A stretch of DNA of 64,000 nt from Limonium bicolor (Eukaryota > Streptophyta > Magnoliopsida > Caryophyllales > Plumbaginaceae): NCBI GenBank assembly GCA_023374045.1, contig CM041783.1:98429298-98493297 (forward strand), in the 5' to 3' direction. Of this stretch, positions 46,516-58,649 are shown in pieces. Position numbers and translations under genes: made by a program. The stretch's first letter is position 1. Each line of letters starts with the position of its first letter. Below the pieces are notes generated by a model. That model saw nothing but the letters and a program-made list of their open reading frames with translations, did not search any database and was not told where the DNA came from.

Positions 46516-49020
46516 TATACCCCTGTGATTTTAGTAATTTAACTTTAAATATGGTGCTGTACCGAATTAATAAGAGTTGGAAAATGAATTTTAGACTAAG
46601 GTCTACAATGTTATAAATGTTATAACAATTATACGGTATTAATAAGGTTTAAATGGAATTAATACAAGTAAGGATATTCACATTAAATAATGTGACAAAC
46701 TATAAATAATAAATTTATAAACTAAGGTGTTTATTGAATAAACCTTAGGAGTTGTAATTATACAACATAAAATGTTACATAATATTAGGATAATAATCTT
46801 AATATAAGTTGTATCATATAATACAACTAATGGGAATAATCATCTAATAAAAGATGATAAAATGTAACATATAATATAAGAGTTTTATAACTCATGAAAA
46901 TTACCTATATGGTAAATGTATACATATACAAGAATAATGTATATAAGGATGGATATATATTATGGTTGGAAACCATATAATATAATGGTGGTGGTTATTA
47001 CAAAATAGTTACAACTATAAGTTATGAGTTTTTGGATGCAAATATTATTTGCTAAAGATAATGGAGTATATAATACAATGTATTATAATGGATGGTGGGA
47101 AAATAATACAAATATAATATAATAATGCATGCATACATGCAACCATAGGTTATGTACCTATATTAATGGTGGATAAGATTAAAGGAAAATAATGAATTAA
47201 ACTTAACAGTTGATATATTTTGACATACGAGTTTTTAAGTAACAAAGCCGACCGGTTTTAGAGAAACCCGTAACAGATAACTGTAGAAATCTAGGGATGT
47301 ACTGTCGGGGTTACTTGTTATTCGGAGATACCAGATGTAGTTAGTCATGGAGACTGACTTATAGTTTTAATACCGTTTAGATCATACTTCAGACAAGGAC
47401 GCTTGACGAGCTAGTGGACTACACTGCGCATCCTAGGTCTTGGTGAACGGTATGTAAAGGGGTTTGATCCGAGTTATCCTAAGGAAACTCCTTGGGCTCG
47501 GATTTGGTTGATATCACTTGTGTTAAGTGTTTTTGGATACATGTATGTGATTAAGTGTTACTGCATTATTTATTTATGCACGCGCCTACGGGACTAACAC
47601 TACGTCGACTATAGATCGACTTATATAAACATACATATACGTTGTTGTGATAAAATGACGATTACTTGATATAATACCATAGTATTAATATTAAGTATAT
47701 GGCAACCTAAGTAAAATACTTAGGAACGAGTTACGACATTATCGGTCTCTAGAGCATGGATCTCGAACATGAATATGACCCAGATTACTTCTAGGTATGC
47801 GTGAGACCCATTGGGCAGCTAACTAATAATTATTCTCCATAAGACTAAGAGCAGATCTTAAACATTATGAGAGAGAGATGGTATGAGTTGAGGTGAGGAA
47901 TCCCGGTAGTTTACGAACTACTTGGTTGCGCAGTTGTGATCACTGAGGGGTTCCCGATCGGGTTCCGCTCCAGGTATACCCATACGAGCCCTATTTGGAT
48001 CGTGGGTCAGGTGGCTACGGCCTTTTCTATGGACGTCCTACGAGACATAAGAGAATAGTCAGGGGCCTCTGGACCTCTGGCGAAATGAGCACCTTTGTGT
48101 TACGGGAGGACTACTGTCCATGGTGAGGTTATCGGGTTGTCTTAACATGACGCCCTACTGGTATTAATTAAACATGGTTGGATGGAGCCTACAAGGCTAA
48201 GGTAAATTAAATATGAAAACTGTACGCCACGGCGAATGTACATTGTACATTATTAACTATGGAAGATGTACGCTACTGCGATTGTACATTATACTGTAAT
48301 CAGTTTGATATGGATGGGGCCTTGAAGGCCAAATTAAATTAAATTAACATGGATGGTGAACGCTACAGCGATTGTACATTGTACATTATACTGTTATTAT
48401 TTCGATATGTTCGATATACAATTGTTGGTTGAGATATTAAATGAATGTTTGGATTGGATGGATGGTCGAATATTTATGATATTTGGATGGAGGATTATGT
48501 ATATTATACATGTGTATTACAGTATTGTTTATAACTGTAAAATGCTAAAGCATGAAACCAATCTAATAATAAGATGGTTAAATGACTAAGTGACCAATAG
48601 GTCCAGGCCCGGCATACTCAGCGTCTATCGCTGATACTACACCATATGCAGGTTGTTGACTATCGCCGAAGCCGAAGTGCGGGAACAGGGTAATTAGAGT
48701 TTATTTTAATTACCGCACATGGAGTTGTATATGATACGGTTATGTATATTCTGGTTTGGGTAGACGCTCACTTGTCGATGTTTATGATGTATGGACTTAG
48801 TATGATGTAGGAGTTTTCTCGTTATCACGGCGGTTAGCAGTTTGTTTATGTTGGAAATTGGATGTAGTTTGGCTTCGTTGCTCGCATGGGCGAGTAATGG
48901 CCGGTGACACCCGAGTGAGTATTGTTGTTGTTATTATTTCTTCCGCTGTAAGACGTTTTATTTATTGCTACATGAGAGATTATTACGTGTTTAAGGAGAG
49001 GGGTGTTACAAAAGTGAAAG

Positions 49021-49048
49021 TGATATCAGAGCGGAGTACCGCTCTAAT
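49021..49048 (+). other. Primer-binding site and hairpin, family B
   Basis: TGATATCAGAGC is a one-base variant of the initiator Met PBS, 10 nt after the LTR. ATCAGAGCGG (49025-49034) pairs with CCGCTCTAAT (49039-49048) with one mismatch, the family B version of the PBS hairpin. Confidence 0.8.
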
Positions 49049-49117
49049 GACGAGGAAAATAGGTTAAGACAGTGAGCTTAGGACTTGGGAAATTACGGGA
49101 AACGTTTGTGAGGTACG

Positions 49118-49184
49118 AGACGACTCGTCTTAAAAGATATAGTGTTTGGTAACGCAAATTGCGTGATATATTAGCCTTAAAGGC
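49118..49184 (+). other. Gag leader hairpins, family B
   Basis: Three near-perfect palindromes in a row: AGACGA-C-TCGTCT (49118-49130), ACGCAA-A-TTGCGT (49152-49164) and GCCTT-A-AAGGC (49174-49184). Their place between PBS and gag matches the family A palindromes at 11858-11937, but their sequences are unrelated. Confidence 0.5.
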
Positions 49185-49249
49185 AATTCAATATCTATTG
49201 GTTGTGTACGGTAAATTACCGAGTATTTATGTGACATACTGTACTACAG

Positions 49250-50563
49250 ATGTCTGGGGGAACTAGATGGCGTGGTACTGGTAGAGGTGGAGGCGGTGAC
49301 CCCGCGAATCCAGGAGTTGCTGAGACGATTGCTGCCGTTCTCGCACAGCTTGGTACTCAGATAGGAGGAGCACCAGCCCACCGCCACACACCCAGGGAAA
49401 CGAACTGGCTGAAGTCAGTTAGCGAGACCAGACCACCTACATATTCAGGGGAGCCAGACCCCGTAGCCTTGGAGCGATTCATAGTTGAACATGCGAAGGC
49501 CTATGAGGCTTTACAAGTACCTGCCAACCAGAAGGTCGTCATTGCTGCTTTCCATCTGAAGGATGCAGCCAGCACTTGGTGGAGGTTGGTCAAGGACCAT
49601 CACCTGACTACGCCCGACTTTTCGTGGGCTGCCTTTGTCGAGTTGCTGAGGGGGAAGTACTACCCAGCTCATCTTAAGCAGAAGAAGCGCCATGAGTTCG
49701 AGACATTATCCCAGGGAGGTCTGACAGTGGATGAGTATTACGCTCGATTCATTGGTCTGCTGGACTTTATCCCCGTTGTTGATTACTTAGAGACCGTGAA
49801 GGTCTAGAAGTTCCGGGGGGGATTGTTGTTTCGCATCCAGATGGCGATGGGTGCTACCCTCTATACTACCATCCAGGTATTAACATGAAAGCCATAAATT
49901 CTTTACTTACTACATTACCGATTAACCTTGTGAGAACTACCAATGAGATTCCAGGAGTGTTATGACGCTGCCTCGAGGACAGAGCTGATGCTTCAGACTC
50001 GGGCAGAGACTCTCGGGGCCAAGAAGAGAAAGAACCTGAGGGAGAGTCTGAGAGTGGGAGCATCTCCAGGCGATAGCCAGCGAAGAAGAAGGAAAGTAAG
50101 GACTTATCCCATTCTAAACTAATTACCATATTATATACCTTATGAATGCTGACCCAAAACCTTGAACAGGAAATTCTTTCAAAAGAAAGGGCAGCAGGGT
50201 CACCAGGGAGCGAAGGGGAAAGAGCCCGTCCTTCAGTTGACCGGCCCAACTATAGATGCTCAGCCTTTGAGATCTGCACCTCCTAAGGGCATCGAACAGC
50301 CCCAGCGCCATTTCTATTGTAAGCATTGTGGGAGGACCATCCTGGGGTTGACTGCAATGGCCGCAAAGTTGAGTGTCGATGTTGCAAGAAAGAGGGCCAC
50401 CGGGAGTTCGAGTGCTGGATGAACCCAGAGAGCCGTAATTACAGGCCACCAAGGAATACTCAGAAGACCTCAGTTGGAGGATCTGGAGTACCACGAGGCG
50501 GTCAGGATGACCAGACATCTACTGATGCTGGAGCCCAGAAAGGGAAAGGAGTCATTAGGGCAT
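49250..50563 (+). pseudogene. gag: gag of family B (broken, three exons)
   Basis: The ATG at 49250 follows CTACAG, the same acceptor-like context as family A. Exon 1 is 49250-49876, with a glycine-rich start and a gag core (AAFHLKDAASTWWRLV, LRGKYYPAHLKQKKRHEFE). Intron 1 is 49877-49954, at the same residue as in family A (Q|ECYDAASR). Exon 2 is 49955-50095 and intron 2 is 50096-50169, which family A lacks. Exon 3 begins at 50170 with KFFQKKGQQGHQG, then the zinc knuckles CKHC...HPGVDC and CRCCKKEGHREFEC. Defects are an in-frame TAG at 49805-49807, a shift in exon 2 and a shift inside the first zinc knuckle. The last frame stops at about 50563 and no pol follows. Confidence 0.8.
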
Positions 50564-51636
50564 GAGTACCCTGAACTCCGTGAGACCGCTGGTGGAAGAA
50601 TTTTGCTTACTATGATGTGTACTTACCTTGGATGTGAGACAGAGATATGTTATAAGTATATGGGAGTGTGTCATGGACCACTCGCCCTCTTGTGTATGAC
50701 TTTTGAGACTAGATATGTGGACTCGATGCGAGTAACTTTGGAACCTTGACGGATATATATATGAACAGGATGTTAATGCTTACATTATTATGTAGCCATA
50801 CTCGACGACGCTGAGTCAATGAGATTAATTGTTACTGAACCAGATTTCTACCTACATGGCGCACTTGCTATTGCAAGCGCTATGACAAGTAAACCACTGA
50901 AATTTCCATCTGCCTTGCGCACTTGACAGAGCAAGTGCTACAGCTGCAACTGCAACTACTACTTTTTAAACTTTTTATTATATATACCAAAAAAATGTTT
51001 TTCAAACTTTTCATACAAACCTTAAGATTAGAAACCTATGCAACCTCGGGAAGACCGTTAGTCCAACCACTGCAACTGGAGAAATTATACAGCCACTGTG
51101 ATTGTAAACCACACCAGTTTAATCATTCAAGAATTGTCAGACAGGGCTTATTAGCCAAAAACCATCAGTGTATACCCGCATTTAATGCTAATCACTACCA
51201 GTGATGACTGTTTAGTCCTTATGGGCAAGCATACCTTTGTAGATGCACCACCGTCAGTGAGGATGGTTGGGAAGTGAAGAGCCAAGTTGCTCAAGCTATT
51301 ATGCAATCTGCAATACATCCAATTTAACGGATGAGGGAACAAATATGAACTATGGATGAGATGTGATCATGATAACCAAGGAGAAAAGGAATATGTGTTG
51401 TACTCAATGAGATCGAATTAGGAGAACCAAGTTTGCTAAATATAGCACGAATTTTACTTACACCGAGCTGAATAACGCCGGCTTATGGCATGAATTGCCA
51501 CTGATGCCACTAGGGCAATAGCACTTACAACAAGATAACCGACAACAGGAACTAATAAGTAACAAAAAAAAGAGATAACCATCAAAGGGAGATTGACAAC
51601 AGAATACTTCACAATACCCGTGTGACAGACATTACC
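50564..51636 (+). mobile_element. Non-coding interior after family B gag
   Basis: No protease or RT motif appears. It contains the paired hairpins (50861-50938) and the ACCGAGCTGAATAACGCCGG block (about 51460) shared with 25722. It is cut off at 51637 by a minus-strand family A LTR. This supports a gag-only, pol-less plan for family B, although the far side of the insertion is not in the window. Confidence 0.6.
50861..50938 (+). repeat. Paired GCACTTGC hairpins (third copy)
   Basis: GCACTTGC-TATT-GCAAGCGC (50861-50880, one A-C mismatch) and GCACTTG-ACAGAG-CAAGTGC (50919-50938). The mismatch combines one arm of the 27947 type with the other arm of the 4662 type. Confidence 0.65.
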
Positions 51637-52367
51637 TGTAACACCCCTACCGTTAATCCTATGCTCACCGTCTAATCGTCCTGTTAATCCTATCAGTTCG
51701 CAGCGGAAATACTACTATTACTACGGCGGGTGATACAACGCCGCTAACCGCCCATACGGCTAGCTGGGCTTACCTTACTTACAGTCACGGTCTGATGATC
51801 ATAGTATACCGAGCTACTTAAACATTACTTACCGAATACAAATACCATTCACCTACATTAATGGATTACCGAGTATTCAAAGTATATTCATTTACAACCT
51901 TTCAAGTTTGCCAAAAGAATGAGTTTCTACCGACTACTCATCTATACCAATTCACCATCCTATCAATATCCAAAAGGTGTACCCCATGGTACACCGGCTA
52001 ATCAAAAGCTACAGCCGTGTACTACTTAGTACACCATTCATAATTCATTATTTACAATCCAAAAAGAAATCAAACTAGAACTCTTCGTCCTCTTCATCCT
52101 TCTCGAGTACCTGTGTGTAGTAAAAACATCGCCCCAAGGGGCTCAGCAAAAGCTGCGCATGAACTCCGCATATACCGCTTGCTAGCTAGGGCACGCCGAC
52201 TATTTGACGTCCACTAAACATGCGGTTCATTAATCATACATACATGCTTTACATACAACATACATGCATATACAATACATTATACAATTCAAGGCAACCA
52301 TACAAATAGTGCACACAATGCTTACCTTCGCAGTGTTAGCCAAGATACGCATCCGGTTAATCGGATA

Positions 52368-54420
52368 TGTGAGCCTCGATTTTAAACCCTACCCTATGTT
52401 GATTAAATCTGATTAGGATCTAACCGGGTTTTAGGTCCACTTATAACCTAGATTAATAACAATGTCATTTAACAATAATTATTAAAACCTAAGCTAGCTC
52501 ACTGGAACCTATTATGAGTCGCCACCTAATTTTAACCTAGATCAAATTAGGAAAGGAGAGTTCGGGTTCGGGGGCTTGGTATTCGACTTATTAGGGTTCA
52601 ATTACTATTCATTACCCCAGAAGTCGTTTTTTTCCTCTACTTAGTTTAATTACGGCTTATTACAGTCGTTTTAACCTAGTGCGCAAGCTTCTGTTTTTTT
52701 GTGTTTTTTAGCATTTTTTTGACAGAAAATTAAAGTGAAATTAAAGATTCCTAAACTAGGGTTTCGGAGGCAGAATTAGGTCAAATTTGTTTCCGTCCGT
52801 GGCAACGGACCTAATGTCCGAACCCTCAGACCCTAGTTAACCTATGTGAACATAAAATCGAATTTAAACAGAAACGAGATTTTGAAAAGTTCGGGCCCAC
52901 GGACAGGACGTCGTGGGCCCGGACATGTTTTATAAAGCCCTAATTGTTGAAAATAAAAATATCCCGCCACCGTCCGGGGCGTCCGGGCTTACGGACTGGG
53001 CGTCCGGGACCCCGGACATAGCGTCCGTGGGTGCGGACCGCCCTCGGACGGCGGCGTTTGGGTGGTTCCCGGTGGTGTTTTTGGCTCAAAATTCATGGGT
53101 AGGTAGCCTGAAAGATTCTAAACACGTTAGTGATCAAAGTTTGCATTTTGAGTACGAATTAAACACGAACTTAGCAAACAAGTTATTGGGCAGAAGCGAA
53201 AGCAAACGTTAATTCAGGAGCGGTAAAAAGTCAATTCGACTCCAAAATTTAACACAGAATAGTTAAAGCCGAGCAAAGTCAGAAAAATTTGATTTCAACC
53301 TGTTTTACCCTTCGGGTTTAATGAGACTTTTCACATCGGGGGTCTTTTGGTGCTTCGTTGATGCCGGTTCTGGATTGACTTCGAATTGAGCTTCTGACTC
53401 CTTCTTATTATGATGTTAAGGACGTGTTTCTTCTGTTTTTGTGGTGTTTTTGTGGTGTTTTTGTGTGTGCTTGGAAGTTCAATGGGAGAAGAAAGGATGA
53501 GTTTTTGGTGATTTCGGGGTGATTTCTGCAAAGTTTCGGTGTTGATTTGAGGCTTGGAAGTGTAAAAACGTGGGGAGAAGGTTTGTGGCTGTGTTCTCTG
53601 ACTTTGGAAGTGTTCTCCTCTGCCCTAGGTCGTTTTTGGAAGGCCCTTTTATAGAAAGAGCAAGGTCATGTTGATAGAACAAGATTTTTATCTAAAACCC
53701 TGATTTTGTGCTCTAAGGGAATCCGATTTTTTAAAATATGTTTCAGGCCGATAAAAATTATGAAATTTTAACTGAAGATAAAGGATGATTTTGAAGAATT
53801 TTAAGAGTTGGAATCGGGTTATTTTGATAAATAACCGAGTAGATAAAAATCTCACAATCTGGAATCTCCCATAATTCATAACTTATTATTGGAAAGTCGA
53901 AATAACAAAATTCCAACGGCATTAGTCTCTAATAATCATCTCTATCTTGTGTTAAAATTTCATGACGTTTTGTTTTGATTTCGGTATTTTCTATAGGAGA
54001 GAGAAAATGGCAAAAATGATTGAATTTCTCTTTTAAATTTTGGGTTAAGGTTCCAAATAAAATAATTTCAGGTTTATGACTGTATGTAGTCATGCTAACC
54101 ATGTGACAATTTTATTTTAATTTTGGAAACCTTTTATTATTTCTATTTTGAGGTTATTTCATGTGTTAATTAAAGAAATTAACTTATAATATGAATTAAA
54201 AGATAAATTTCCAGAATAAATATTATCAGAAAATCATGAAATACCTTCATAATGACTATGATATTTGAAGTGTTTGGAGATAATGAACAAGTCATATGAA
54301 AATAGAAAATCCCGATAATGTCATTGGAAAATCCCACCTTGGTGCTTTTTACCCCTTTTGCCCTTTGTAACACTATGCCTTAGAGACTACTCCCGGGGGG
54401 TTGAAATTTTGGGTATAACA
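52368..54420. mobile_element. LTR-like insertion of an unrelated family
   Basis: 2053 bp beginning TGTGAGCCTCG and ending GGGTATAACA, sitting between AATCGG and AATGC, which are adjacent in uninterrupted LTR copies. The TG...CA ends and the lack of coding motifs suggest a solo LTR. The 5-bp flanks (GGATA and GAATG) do not match, so the edges or the target duplication may have decayed. It contains a GC-rich stretch with GGGCCCACG and CGTGGGCCC. Confidence 0.55.
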
Positions 54421-55309
54421 GAATGCTATTAATCTTTACTCATTACACATTCTTACTCTTACTTTACTTACTTACTTCCATTTACTTACTTACTCATTCT
54501 TGTTTACTTACTCATACTCAAGTTAAGTCGGTATGACCTCCGGCCCGGGGACTACACCGTCCCACCACCGGGATTTACTTGACTCACCAATCCGGGATGC
54601 TACCCACTTAAGGATTTGGGCCGCGGACCAGTTTAAGAGTCAGGAATCGGATCCAACCTCTTGTGTCTCCTCATCCTCACGCGTGGCCGAAACTATATCG
54701 GACTTCTACTCATTCCAATTTAATTAATTACCATTTAAGTTAGATTGGTTAGCTTGTTAGGAATCAGTTAGAAGTCTAATCACAATGACAATCGGTCACA
54801 GTACATTACCACATACATACACACATTCATATTCATCCATACATTTCATGAATTATACAAACTAAGATTAAGAAAAATATTCACATCACACAACACACTA
54901 CATATACACAAGTATGCATAGTAACTCTCCTTCGTGCATTTATCTTATTTGGTGATCAATTAGCACACAACACACAAATCAGAGTAACCAAGATAGCATA
55001 CGGGGCATGAGGAATTCATACCGTTCACCGTTGTACTTGTATCCCAACTTTCCTCTGGTGCTCACAAATAGATCCTATGATACACATGCAATCGAATGAT
55101 TAATCTAACTATCATTCACTTAATTCGATTACTCTTACGTTTACTAATTCATATTTACTAAGTCTTTTAAGTTCTTATACTTACACATGGTTTACTTTCT
55201 TTAAGTTTGTTTCCTTACTTAACATCGGTATACCTACATATATGTACATATGTATATGTGGGTAATACATATATATATATATTATTTAATTTAATAATTT
55301 TTTTTTGTA

Positions 55310-55640
55310 AGACCCGACCGACCTTACAAGTCCGGTCCAAGGTCGGTCGAAGTTAGTAAGGAATTACGCTGGAAAATTTCAGGGCCGACCGACCTTGCAA
55401 GTCCAGTCCCAAGGTCGGTCCATTCCAGTAAGGTACACGACGGAGAATTTTAGCCCGACCGACCTTGCAAGTCCGGTCGCAAGGTTGGTCCATTCCAGTA
55501 GGTTGCATTACGGGAAATTCTTCTGGCCGACCGACCTTGCATGTCCGGTCCCAAGGTCGGTCCATTCCCAGAAGGTTTCCGTCCTTTGTAAATCTGCGCT
55601 CGACCGACCTTGCAAGTCCGGTCCCAAGGTCGGTCCGGCC
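55310..55640 (-). repeat. LTR hairpin array, GACCGACCTTG type (unit 1)
   Basis: Five units with GACCGACCTTG and CAAGGTCGGTC arms and CCATTCCAG spacers. The array repeats at about 59521-59850 and 63728-64000 in the next array units. Confidence 0.8.
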
Positions 55641-57120
55641 CAGTATTTGCATTTTTATTTCTGTTTTCAGTTCTATCTTTCACCCATTACTTCTCCATCG
55701 TTCCTACACTTAATCCCACATGTTTTATCACTAATTAAACCTCCTAATACACCTTAGTTCATCCATTAACTCCTTACTCATTTCTATACTAATTGACACA
55801 CTCATTTCCTAACCTCCATTTCAACACTTACATTGTTTCTTCTTCCTAGCATAGTTATGCTACAGATTTTAACTCTAACTCTCTCCATCTAAAGCTCCCT
55901 CTTCTAATGTCCTTTCTAACACTCCTAATGCATTACGATACATTATCTACCTCTCTCAATCTACCCACCATTTAACTCCATCCAAAATCTGTTACAACTC
56001 ATGTTCTTCACCTAGTTTCTAGCTCATTAAGTGTTCTAGTCCTAGGTAAATTTTGCCATAGTCTCCCCTATATTTTTACACTCTCACCACATTGTTTCCT
56101 CACACATTAACATCATCTCACCTGTTTATACACAACAACAACACACAAACTCTCATACACCCATAACAACACTAAAACACTCTTAAAATTTCTGCACTCA
56201 CCATTGACTCCCAACTATGTTTTAACAAGTTTAAAAATGTCTTTTAAGGGTTTAAAACATTTGTTTCCTCCTACACATTACACTACCAATACACCACCAT
56301 TTTACAATACCTATTTTAACTTCTAAAAATCTGTTACATTATACATTACTAAACTACACAAGGACAAGCATTGTTTACCTTGTTTCTCCTCTAGTTTTCT
56401 TTTTCTCCTTCTTGCTTCTTCCTTCTTCTTCCTTTCCTCTTTCCACCGGTTTAAGCAACACAATTCACTAACACTACAACCATTCATATACATGCTTCAA
56501 TACTAGAAACTAACCCTAATCATTATTTCAGCTTTTAATGTAAGTTTTAGGGTTTAGGAGTATATTACCTTCCAAGGGAGTAGATGAAGCTTAGAGGAGC
56601 TTAAGAACAATGTTTCTACTCCTTCAAAGAAGCCAAAATCGGCTGGGTACAAAAGGAGCAAAAAGGGTTTTCGCTCAAATTTCGTTTTGCCTATAAGGCT
56701 AGAAAAACAGTGGAGTTTCAAGAAGATTTTTACCTCAAAAGAACAAGGAGAAAAAGGTGGTTCTAGTGGTGGTCTTGAAGCTCCAAATGCACTATACCCA
56801 TGGAGATGAAAGTTCTTGTTTTCGAATTTTCGAAAGATAGAAGTGTTGCTCTTGATGAGAGGATGACAATGGTGTAATTTTTACAATTTTTGGAGAAGGT
56901 TTAAGCACTTAACAAGATGAGAGAAGATGGAGTTTTGTGGGTTTGCCCAAGCTTCCATGGCTATCGGCTGGGGAAGAAGAAAATAGAGAGAGTGGGAGAT
57001 AGGGTGCTGTTACGTGAGTGAAGAAATGAGAGTAGGAGAGAGAGTGTGAGAGTGTGAGGTAGAATAAAGTAGGTGAGTGTTTACTTTATTAGTTTTGTTG
57101 TTTTGTAAATAAGAAGAGAT

Positions 57121-57155
57121 ATGTGAGTGTGTGTGTGGGGGGGGGGGGGTGGGGA
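57121..57155. repeat. GT and poly-G run
   Basis: TGTGTGTG followed by a run of about 13 G and then TGGGG. The equivalent run in unit two (about 61326-61355) has a different length. Such runs are prone to sequencing length errors. Confidence 0.8.
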
Positions 57156-57554
57156 AATCGGACACCCACACAGCACACACATACCTCCTTTACTTTTTAT
57201 TTCAAAAGTGGACACATAAGTTTTGGTTATTTATGTTTCTACCCCACAACTTCTCGTTTTTGACAGTTTTTTACTAATTTCTCGTTTTATTGATTTTCTT
57301 GGTTCTAAAGCTTCACTAATATTTATTAATGACTATTCAGTTGACCAAAATTGTTACGAGTCTATTTGACCCGCTTAAAGACGCGTTTTCCCGGTTACCT
57401 CGAAAAACGCGCTTTAAGGTTCGTTAGTGCTTTTAATCCGTTTTAAGGATCCGTTTTCTTCGGGATTTGTTCCCTCATGATTATTTATACTTAATTAAGC
57501 TTCTAAATTACTTATTAGCCTAATTAATCACTATTTTAATTACGGGGTATTTCA

Positions 57555-57571
57555 ATCTACCCCCCTTAAGA
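57555..57571 (-). other. Polypurine tract (minus-strand family A, unit 1)
   Basis: On the minus strand TTCTTAAGGGGGGTAGA directly precedes the LTR start. It is repeated at about 61753-61768. Confidence 0.85.
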
Positions 57572-57963
57572 AACTTTGCCCTCAAAGTTGCTCAAGGTTA
57601 ATAGTTTTATAATTCTACTCATTATGCAAACCAATTGCCATAATGCATCTTGCTACCACCTATGAGGTGTTTACTTCTTCCACATTGCAAGCATACGCTA
57701 TTCAAGCACAATACGCATTCACACACAATACGAATTCACATACACCATACACCATTTCCATACATACCATCACACAATACATCGATGCAATTCACATTAC
57801 ACATTACACATACATCATCCATCGTACATACACATCCATACACTACTCATTACACATACATACATACACATACCAAATTCACTTGCACTACATGTGCCAT
57901 ACAAACCTATTACAATACCTACACACTATGCAATGAACACCCGAAGCAATGCAAAAGCAAAAA

Positions 57964-57999
57964 GGCTCTACCCCCCTTAAAGGGGTACGCCCCGTACCC
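57964..57999 (-). other. Second PPT-like tract (unit 1)
   Basis: CTCTACCCCCCTTAAAGGGG on the plus strand, the reverse of the tract at 17912. It is repeated near 62164 in unit two. Confidence 0.55.
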
Positions 58000-58020
58000 G
58001 TTTACTAAATGCTAGACTCT

Positions 58021-58199
58021 CTAGTCTATGAACAACTGTGGTACTTAGCCTTCATGGCATCTTCCAACTCCCATGTCGCTTCTTCGACATCATGGTTAGA
58101 CCATAGGACCTTCACCATTCGTATAGACTTGTGGCGAGTGTCTCTGGTCTTCCTATCAAGGATTCTTACCGGGGTTTCAACATATCGCATAGTCGGCTT
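58021..58199 (-). pseudogene. pol C-terminus (chromodomain tail), truncated, unit 1
   Basis: On the minus strand this is the last 59 or so codons of pol, ending in the stop at 58021-58023. It matches the plus-strand copy at about 17695-17871 (VEEATWE-type block). The upstream part is missing because the array joint lies at 58199/58200. It encodes no complete domain. Confidence 0.8.
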
Positions 58200-58649
58200 G
58201 ATTTCGGTATTTTTCCATAGGAGAGAGAAAATTGCAAAAATGATTGAATTTCTCTTTTAAATTTTGGGTTAAGGTTCCAAATAAAATAATTTCAAGTTTA
58301 TGACTGTATGTAGTCATGCTAACCATGTGACAATTTTATTTTAATTTTGGAAACCTTTTATTATTTCTATTTTGAGGTTATTTCATGTGTTAATTAAAGA
58401 AATTAACTTATAATATGAATTAAAAGATAAATTTCCAGAATAAATATTATCAGAAAATCATGAAATACCTTTCATAATGACTATGATATTTGGAAGTGTT
58501 TGGAGATAATGAACAAGTCATATGAAAATAGAAAATCCCGATAATGTCATTGGAAAATCCCGCCTTGGTGCTTTTTGACCCCTTTTGCCCTTTGTAACAC
58601 GTATGCCTTAGAGACTACTCCGGGGGGGGTTGAAATTTTGGGTATAACA

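Larger units (their letters stand above)
42491..49010 (+). repeat. Family B 5' LTR with two nested MITEs
   Basis: It begins TGAAATACCCC and ends GGGGTGTTACA, with the PBS 10 nt further on. Subtracting the two MITEs and their target duplications leaves about 5.4 kb, very long for an LTR. The block ATTCCTTAAAGCACGTTTTTT near 42915 is shared with 32760. Its start differs clearly from the LTR at 32485, so the two are not partner LTRs of one insertion. No gene is visible. Confidence 0.75.
51637..57554 (-). repeat. Family A LTR, minus strand, disrupted by a 2-kb insertion
   Basis: It begins TGTAACACCCC and ends GGGGTATTTCA, next to a reverse PPT, so it is the 3' LTR of a minus-strand element. Without the insertion (52368-54420) it is about 3.9 kb. 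The GGTGTACC hairpin (near 51977), TACTTAC-rich stretch, hairpin array (55310-55640) and promoter region (56900-57260) are in the expected reverse order. Confidence 0.85.

Noticed and set aside
52913..53212. 99-codon frame in the LTR-like insertion
   Set aside because: It follows GC-rich GTCCGGG-type repeats and has no known domain.
57643..58015. Overlapping open frames rich in H, T, I and Y (and the same at 61840-62215)
   Set aside because: They lie on the antisense side of the non-coding stretch between pol and PPT and reflect CATACA-type low complexity. There is no domain or codon pattern.
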